Part shown: positions 49,201-58,200 of the stretch, one piece after another
How positions within the stretch are numbered: the first letter of the stretch is position 1
How the letters are laid out: each line of letters begins with the position of its first letter
Source: Holothuria scabra
Lineage: Eukaryota; Echinodermata; Holothuroidea; Aspidochirotida; Holothuriidae
Length of the DNA stretch: 64,000 nt
Assembly (NCBI GenBank): GCA_037179385.1
Contig: CM074187.1
Coordinates: 13,145,450 to 13,209,449, forward strand
Direction of reading: 5' to 3'
Notes under the pieces: generated by a model
Told to the model about the DNA's origin: nothing
Seen by the model: the letters and a program-made list of their open reading frames with translations, nothing else
The model's database searches: none
Made by a program: the position numbers and the translations under genes

Positions 49201-52200
49201 CACAAAAGATCCAGAACATGCTTTGCTGGCTCTTTGGGTACCAGCATACCTGATATGTATTATGTAGTACAGGAAATGAAAGGCTGAACACGGCGGCTTT
49301 GCCGCTATACCACAGGCAGCTAACTGCCGTGCAGGCTCCTTCACTAAACAGATAAGATACCTTGCCGAGCTAAACTGTAGCTCCCGCAACGTTAAGAAAC
49401 CAATACCACAGCATTAAAATTATACGTAAATTACGGGCATATTATTACAGAAAGCCTAATGTTATTCATTGTGCAGTGTGCTACACTGACTAGTTTCACT
49501 GACTTTATAGTGTTAGAATTTGTCTTTCATATCGTTTAAATGTTTGGGCTATGGGAGCGTCGTTTAAAGGGCCGATCGTTCGTATAACGTGACAGCCTTA
49601 TCTTTAAGACAGGCCTTCTCTTTATGAATTGATGAGAGAGCTGTAATATTAGAAGATGACTAGCAGTATCAACCAACCTACTTCAAAAGAGAAGTTACAT
49701 ATATACTTAGGCCTACTGCACAGTTTTATGAAGGTAATTTTATAGGCCTTATGTACACAATTCATTTTTCCACAATGTCAGCTGCATACCCATTCCTACC
49801 TTTTGCATCGGCTGGATGTCCCAAGGATCTCTTTCTTTCAACTCTTTGAACCCACCAGCCACCAACATCTTCCGACACTGTCCCACCACTGCAAATCAAA
49901 GAAGGTAAAAAAACATTCAGAATTTTAAAAATGTCAGGCACATACAGTAGAAGTGGTAGTATAAAATAAAGCACATTCTTGAAAATTCTGAATTTTGTTA
50001 GACTCATTGTAATATTTTTTTTTGCATACTCCCTCTCCTTTCTACAATAATGAAATTACAACTTACAAGTCAAAAACATTGTATGTCTATTAAAGACTTG
50101 AAAATGAGATGTAACATGACTTGAAGAAAATAACTAGTGATTTACCTTGGCTTGAAGTTAAACGACTTCAGATCTGATTTGGCTTAAAGCATAAATTTCA
50201 AGTACAGTACTTGTAGCACTCATAGACCTGTATACATTTACTATTGCAATTGGGTGGGTGGGCATCTAGGGTGAGCATCTTAGTCCTTAACTACCAACTG
50301 CTCAGTTTTTGGTAAGCAAAATCAGCAATTGGTACATGTACAGTATGCTACAAGAAAAAGGGTAAACCATGAGATACTGTATGGCACTGAACACAGTAGT
50401 GGAATTAGAATGAAAAACAGCAACAAATCAAATGTTATTGATATGTATCTGCACAGTAAGCCATACAGTATCAACTTTCAGTAACTAATGTAGATGCCCA
50501 GCAATATACTTTGTGCAATTATATACATTAGGTTTTCTGGCGGGCAGTACCAAACTTTTGCTTTCAATACATTTTTAATCAGATCTTTAGGAGACTGAAG
50601 TTGGCATTGGGCTGCACTGTGAGGACCATAGAAAGAGTATACTGTATACAGTACACTATTGTAAAGCTTTGTCTTGTAGCCAGTTTTCTCATAAGGATTC
50701 TGTACTACATTGTCAAATCTTTGATACTCCGTCACTCCCCAATCTATTGTGTAGTATGCCTAAAAGCAAGGTATAAATTTTTGAAGTCACTGCAAATGAA
50801 AAATTAAATGCAATAGTACAGTTTGCAGTTTTTCCGCCAGAGGGAGGAAAGGGGGATTCTAGTCCCGCTCCCTTCCCAAAAGAAGGTGCATAAATCTCCC
50901 CCTCCCTTCTCACTTTCCATAAATAGTTTCAGGAAATTGTCAATATCTTGAATTCTTGCTTAAAAAGAGCACACTTAAGCAGATAAATGTTTATACCCAA
51001 TCAAATACCTGTAAATAGCTATTAAAACCCATCAAATTTTGCACTTTTGAACTCACTTGTAACTTAAGCTAAGCTAACAATAGCAGTTTAGCAATACTAC
51101 CCCCCAATCCCCTTTTTGTGTGTGTTTCTGGCAGAATCCTTGGTATGCAACAGCAAATTTTTGGTATGCTAGGCTTTGCTAGCATACTGTAAGTTGTCCA
51201 AATTCCCATCCTTGTTGAAATCAATTGCTTCATTCTCTTTCCAGTGCATTTTCATAGCTCAAATAGAATGAAACAGCAATCAAATTAACATACTGTGAAC
51301 ACTACATTTAAGTTGTAATACCAATTTATACCCTTATTGACATTAAAAACAAAGCACTGGTTTGCACATATCTTGGGAGACACTGATTGTAATGTACCTT
51401 TCGTTGGGTTTCCCTTCTACATGTACATACAAGTGTAATACAGAAAAATAAAGTTGAGTAGCCAAGTACAATGGATGAAGGATGCACAGTGTACCTACAT
51501 GATGTTGACTTTATTTTTTGCAAATAAGTTTATAGCACCACATTCCAAGATTCTACAAGTTATACACATTTAGAGCAAAATTCAGTTTTGCCTATGCAAC
51601 AAAGCAAACAAACATGTTTAACGAAGGAGTCAAATATTTGCTGTTCACTTTATTTAATATTTGCAAAAAGTTTATAGCAACACATTCCAAAATTCTAGAA
51701 GTTATACACATTTAAAGCAAAATTCAGTTTTGCCTATGCAACAAAGCAAACAAACATGTTTAATGAAGGAGTCAAATATTTGCTGTTAACTTTATTTTAT
51801 ATTTGCAAAAAGTTTATAGCAACACATACCTAGATACTAGAAGTTATATAGTACATATTTACAGCAAAATTCAGTTTTGCCTGATGCAACAAAGCAAACA
51901 AACATGTTTATAATGAAGGAGTCAAAGTTATAATATTTGAACACATGCCAAACTTCCACCCAGGAAGTACTGTTCTGTTAAATGTCTCAATCCCCCTCCT
52001 GTCAAGCAAGCCTATTACATTTACAGTATGCTGTGAGCTGTATAATTTTCCAATAAAATTGGCAAAATTAGATTCCCCTGTCAGAAAAATGGAACATATT
52101 ACAATGTACACTAAACAAAAATACATCCACGCTTTGGCACTACATGGCATATATTCCATTTTTCAGTGCATGGTTTCTTTTAGTATACAATTTCCATGTC

Positions 52201-55200
52201 CACTCCATTACAAAAAGAGCTTTGCTTGTGACAGACAGTAGTGAAATGTTTAATGTTATGTAAATTTCAGCACTGAAGATACCTTTAAAAGACTATTTTC
52301 CTTCATTTTCTTTTTGTTCAAAATTTGAAGTCCAGTTTACAGTATTTCCCCTTATCATTTGAACTGAAAATGTGAAAGAAAGGAAATGATACCACAGTAC
52401 ACCATTCCTCCTGCTATCCGTGCCGTCTAGCTACAGTAATAGCATACCAAAACCCCCATACAGTAATGTACGTACACTGCTCATAAAATACTGTAGATAT
52501 TTTATTTAAACTTACCATGGTAAGGAGAGGGAGCACTATTTACAAACTCAAGAAACTTTGAAGCGGCAGCCAAAAGTTCATTCTTTGAGACATAACTGAG
52601 AGTCTGGTAATGAAAAGTGAATAAAGAAATGGTAAGACATTGTCGGATAGTCATGTGCAACAGATATTTAATGCTTGATCACAGTATGTCCTATCACACG
52701 AAAAATCATACATGTTACCTGGAGACATAAAGAAAAAGGTTCAATCCTCAAGTAACTTCCAGATCATCCCATGAAGGTAAGAAATTTAAAATCTTTGCAT
52801 TGTTGAAAATCTCACTCACTGATTGGGAAATTACAGTTTACTTTGTATTACTGCCCTGTCCTTGGATATCAAAGTTTTTTAATGAGAAAGGGAAAAAGAC
52901 AGTGCCTTAGCCAGAGAGCAGACCCATAGAATTTGGGAGATGCAATGGGCAATAATAAGAAAACCAAGAAGATAAAACAGAAAATAAAACAAAAACGGAA
53001 GTTGAAAGAAGACAGAGGGATGGGAATTGGTTGTGGGGAAGTAAGAAGGAGGGTAATAATTGGAAACTATTGGCTTCAAAGGTGTGATATTTAAAAGCAA
53101 CGAAAATTAACTGTATAACAGAATAACACCTAGAACAAAATGTTCAGGATGGTATGAGACTGTCACTGACTGGAGGTTTCCATTGGTCATAGTACACTTT
53201 AGCAAAGTTGCTTATGCAGTCCAAACAAAGGGCAGTGTCACAATGCCAACTACTGTAGGCTGAAGAGACAGAAGCCATTGCCACTGTCATGGATTCTGCC
53301 AGAAACACAAAAAAAGGGGGGGAGAGATTGATTACCTCTAAAAAAATTTAAACCCAAGTCCAAATTGATTCTGTGCTAGGGTGAAATTACAAGTGGGTTC
53401 AAGGGGACAAAAGCATGCTTTAAGGCCTCTGTAAGGTGCAATTTGAAGGATTTTAAAGGCCATAATTTATTTGTGCAAGTTCAAACATTGCTGAAAAAAT
53501 TTCCTATTTTTTAAAAAACACACCAAGATATTGACAATTTTTTAAGTTTTATGGAAATGAAAAGGGGAGATTTAACCCACCTCGGAAACTTTTAAAAAGG
53601 GGAAACAAAACCCCCTGTCCCCACTCTCCCCTCTGCCAGAAAACTGCATGTTAATATTTTTATCAGTCCATCAACCTCAAAGTTTTTACAGTAGTCCCCC
53701 TGACATTTCATACTTTCTCAAGTAATTCATAAAACACACTTCAACTGGCACCTTCCTAGAGGTATTCTTTAAGCAACTCATTATCAATGTTGAAATTGGA
53801 GAATTCCTGCCCCTATAGACAAATCCTTAAAGTTTTCATTGTCCTAACATCATGACCTTAGGAACCTCAATGGACACAAGACCTCTATGTCAGCATGTTG
53901 GCAGTTGATGCCACAACAGCATGCTAGGGGCAAATCAGTGACTGCCATACAGCCAATTACTTAACATATATAGATCAGTATTATAGTTACACAATCTCCT
54001 CGTCAGCCCAAAAACTGTCCAAAGGCTTCTCAGACTGGAAAACAAACCAACTGAAACTACAGCATTACACTGTCAGGAAGACTATTCCAAATGTCAACAC
54101 CTCTATAGGCAAAACTAAATTTTCAGCTCTAATTGGGTTTCCGTACCCCCAGTTATTGGGTTTGGGTTATGTACGGATAGTAATGAGGCAAGGGTTACGT
54201 ACGAATAGTAAATAGGGTACGCATAGTAATGCTGGATTAGGGTTATAGATAAGGGTTAGGGATACGTGCACATAGGTGGAAAAAGTTGGGAAGCTGGGAG
54301 GCTCCTTCCCTGGAAATTTGGGCATCTGGAGGGAAATTTCCCATTTCTGTGCATGAAATATCTAGGGAGAACTATGGGAAATTTTACTCCCTTCCTGAGA
54401 AATAATGCTACTCCCTTCCTGGGAAATAAACATTTTTTCCAGCCATGTCATGCATGTGCATTCCTACTAGGGCTGGGCGGTAAACTGGTACTGACGTCAA
54501 TACCAGTACTAGAGGTACAGGTAATGAAAACATCAAAGATGTTTGGTGTGTTACTAATACAGTTTCTTGAAAAAATACTGGCACTTAAAAAAAATTACTG
54601 GTACTCATTACATTCGCCCACAAAAATAACTGTTCAGATGTGAGGATGATTAAAATATTTAACAAACGTTTAAAGCAGAGGTTCCTGCATGGTATTTAAC
54701 CCAATAGAACAGTATATCGTATCTCACATTGCATTCAACTGCTCGCACTGTTATACAATACAAAGGCCTAGGCATAGGTACGTACGGAACTATGTTTGCT
54801 GTTGCAATGTCATTATCGGCTTACCTTCACAGCACTGCAGCAGGTATGGAATATATTTCATGTCAATGCATAAATAGTGTAATAATGTTCAGCAGTACTA
54901 TACTGAACTTTTTTGGTGGCAAGATAGTGTTGACTGATTTGCCAAAAGAGTGTCACCATTTTGCATGTGGACACTTCTAAAATTCAAAAATTTGCGGAAA
55001 GAGGAGGGGGACAACCCCTCCCTCTATACCCCTCCCCCAGGTCAGCGATCCACCAATGGACAGATCAGTAGGACCTGCATCTACAATCCTGGACAAAAAT
55101 ACATGGGACAGTCCCCCACTCCCCCGTACAATGTTGCAATTTTTGAAATTTTGAAAATATTTTGTCGAGAACAACATTGAACTAGGGGGGAGGGGATTTT

Positions 55201-58200
55201 GGAAAACCAGCGAGTCTGTGCATACGTGTTGCTACATTTGGGCCAAAATGTCCCATCATTTTTGTCCAGGATTGTCTGAACTGCTGTACACTTATATAGG
55301 AGCGCGCATATACTGTAGATCGTGTTGAAGCGGTCGCATTTTTGGGACAAGTTTGAAAGCCGTGATAGGAAAGTCGCGTTAGGGAAAGATACAGTAAAAT
55401 TCTCCATTTTTTAATTTAGACAACAAAAATTTTATTTAAGTAGTTAATAATCTTACAGCTATTTCTCATGAAATAATTAAAAACATTATTTAATCAATGC
55501 CAAAGCGGAACGATTCTTTCATTCAGCCGAAAGTAGGAACATTAAAATAACCAGTTTGGACTTTGGAAATAAGCCACAGACTAAAGAAGAGGGCGCCTTG
55601 CTCTGACTGCGATCTCTATTCTAGGGTAAACCAGACGATCTACCGTTTGTTTTTATTATTTTTTTCACCAAGGATGACGTCATAAACATGCAAAATTGGG
55701 GCATGTAAAGATGAGTGGGTTTCACATTACTGCAGTAATAAATAGTTTCCTCCAATGTAGTTTATTCCTCGTTTGCCAAGGTCAACCGTAAAATTGCTGA
55801 AATTATCATTTTGAAATAGGTCCCTTCATAAAAATGTGCGGTCGACCGTCAGTCCCATTTAAATACTGTGTAGGTCAACAGTAGATCGTCGTCAGGTCAA
55901 TGGTAGATCGTTAATTGTGAGGTCGCCATATCAAATTAACTGCAATTTCACCAGAAGCCTGTTCTCAGTGACAAATTTTGTGTTCAAAGTGTAATTTTTT
56001 CTCATTGTTTCTCATCCAAGGTGTTATTTTTAACTTCACGTGGTATCAAGAATTTATTCCTCTTCTTTTACTTCATATTTGAATGCCGTCTAAAAATTTA
56101 AATGGGCACTTACACCTGTTTAGAATTCGCTCATCCCAAGCCCTGGTTTACCCAAATATTGAAACGACTGGTTAGATTAGTTTATTTCCTGTCAGCTTAG
56201 TATCATGCATGATCATCTTGAAAGTGTTGAAATCAATCATTAATCATGCCACTGTCCCTTTACATTTATTAACTTAAACCCAAGATGTTACTGCCAAAAT
56301 TGAAAAATGTTTTATGCTCCTTCACTCTATGGCAGCTGTTCTGCGGTAAATCCGTATGCTCCCATACATGTGTACAGCCGTTCAGACAATCCTGGACAAA
56401 AATATATGGGACAGTCCCCCGCTCCCCTGTACAATGTTGCAATTTTTGAAATTTTGAGAATATTTTGTCGAGACTCGAGAACAACATTGAACTAGGGGGG
56501 AGGGGATTTTGGAAAACAAGCGAGTCTGTGCATATGTGTTGCTACATTTGGGCCAAAATGTCCCATCATTTTTGTCCAGGATTGTAGCCTCTCAGAACTT
56601 GAGAGCTATGCCAAGAGTTGAGAACCAATACTGCCTCAATACTGGTTCTGTGTGTTTTACAATACTGGTACCAATATTTTGACTGTACCATTCAACCCTT
56701 ATACCTATGCCACTTCCAGGTACGGAAACCCAATTAGTTTTAATTTTCTAACTTGTTTCTACAAAACTCACACACATATGACATGATACAGTATTACATA
56801 GAAAAACACCAAAGTTTTCACAAAAAATGTACTCAATTTGAGGAAAATTTTGCACCATGTGGCATGTCAGCTCCTTCATGTAAAGGCTTTCCCCAGTAAC
56901 TACAGTGTCAACCCTAACTTACACATTGTCACAAAAAAATCTGGCTCCATCCCACCCTAGAATTAGAAAGTGTCACACATTTATCATTAATGTTAGACCT
57001 AGGACTAGATCCCTTGGCCAGTTCATTTCAGCTGGCTCACTTACCATTATGACAACACAGTCAGTGCCAGTGCCTAGAGAAAAAATGTAAGTTTGATGTT
57101 GTACGTGTATTGAAGTTGTTGACAGGCAACCTGCTGAATGTCAAACACAATCAACAACCCATCGGCTCACATAACAGAAAGTAAATCCCACATCCAGTAG
57201 CTGCTAAAAGGTCTGAGGATACAGCACAAAAGTTTTCTGGTCAGACTTAATCAGCCACAGGCCAACCAGGAAGTTTGAGAGATAATTTCCAGCCCCAACA
57301 AGCATGGACTACGTCCACCAATATAACCAACAAACAAGCCTACACTACAGTAAATAATTTAGCAGTGTAGGCTAGGTCTAACACAGTTAAGTAAGCAGGT
57401 TGATGCCAATCGACACACATTGCAGTTTATAGTTACTATAACTGAGGTACGTTAGGTGCGAACATTACTGAAGTGAAACAACTGGAATTGGATCAACAGC
57501 TAGGCTAGGCCTAACAGTAACAGTTAGCTCTGCCTTATACTCTAAACGTCGTTAGTCCCTGAAGCTTTTGGTTTGCAGTAACCAGAATCGGGAAACGGTA
57601 ATCATGTGTCCAAGTTCCAACCATGGATGGAGCTCCAACTGTGTTCACGATCACATGTGTGCTGATCGACCCGGTATTTAGTCTATATATAGAGTTGTTT
57701 CAAGAATCATGGACTGTGCAACTAACGTTCTGTAACTTGGCCGTGCAGAGTATCGTGATTAGGCTTGGGAGTGGCCAAGTTAGGCCTAGGCCTACATACT
57801 TACCTGCAAATGGCCTATGCACTCGGCCAAAACAGACTGTAGAGGCTGAAGCGCCTGTTGATCCACTGGCTGTGAATTAGCTTGCCTTTGTGATGTTTCA
57901 GGTAAGCTAAATCGAGCGTGGGTATGGTACCGATCCAGACCTGCGCTAGCTTGCAGTTTTTTATGACGTCCAGACTTGTCATGGTGGGTCAAGCAATCAC
58001 GTTTCGCTTGCAAGACGCGACGACAAAGCGTACAATATGCCTTGTGAGGGTCGTTTGGTGCCATTGCAAGCCATGGGAAATCCTTCTCCCATTTGACTTT
58101 GTACCGTCTGCCTGCTTCGTATTTGGCCTTCCATTTCGATGCCGGTGATGGTTCAGCGCTTGGAAGTACTACAATGACTTCAGGAGCATTACTTTCAGTT

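Larger units (their letters stand above)
54469..56700. mobile_element. Possible large TIR element containing nested MITEs
   Basis: The left end TAGGGCTGGGCGGTA and the right end (inverted) TAAGGGTTGAATGGTA look like diverged terminal repeats, and TACCAGTA-type motifs lie inside both ends. No target duplication was found. It contains the compound structure at 55085-56585. Confidence 0.35.

Noticed and set aside
54266..54643. 125-codon + strand ORF
   Set aside because: It contains repeated TTCCTGGGAA-type sequence and crosses a possible transposon end at 54469. No domain.
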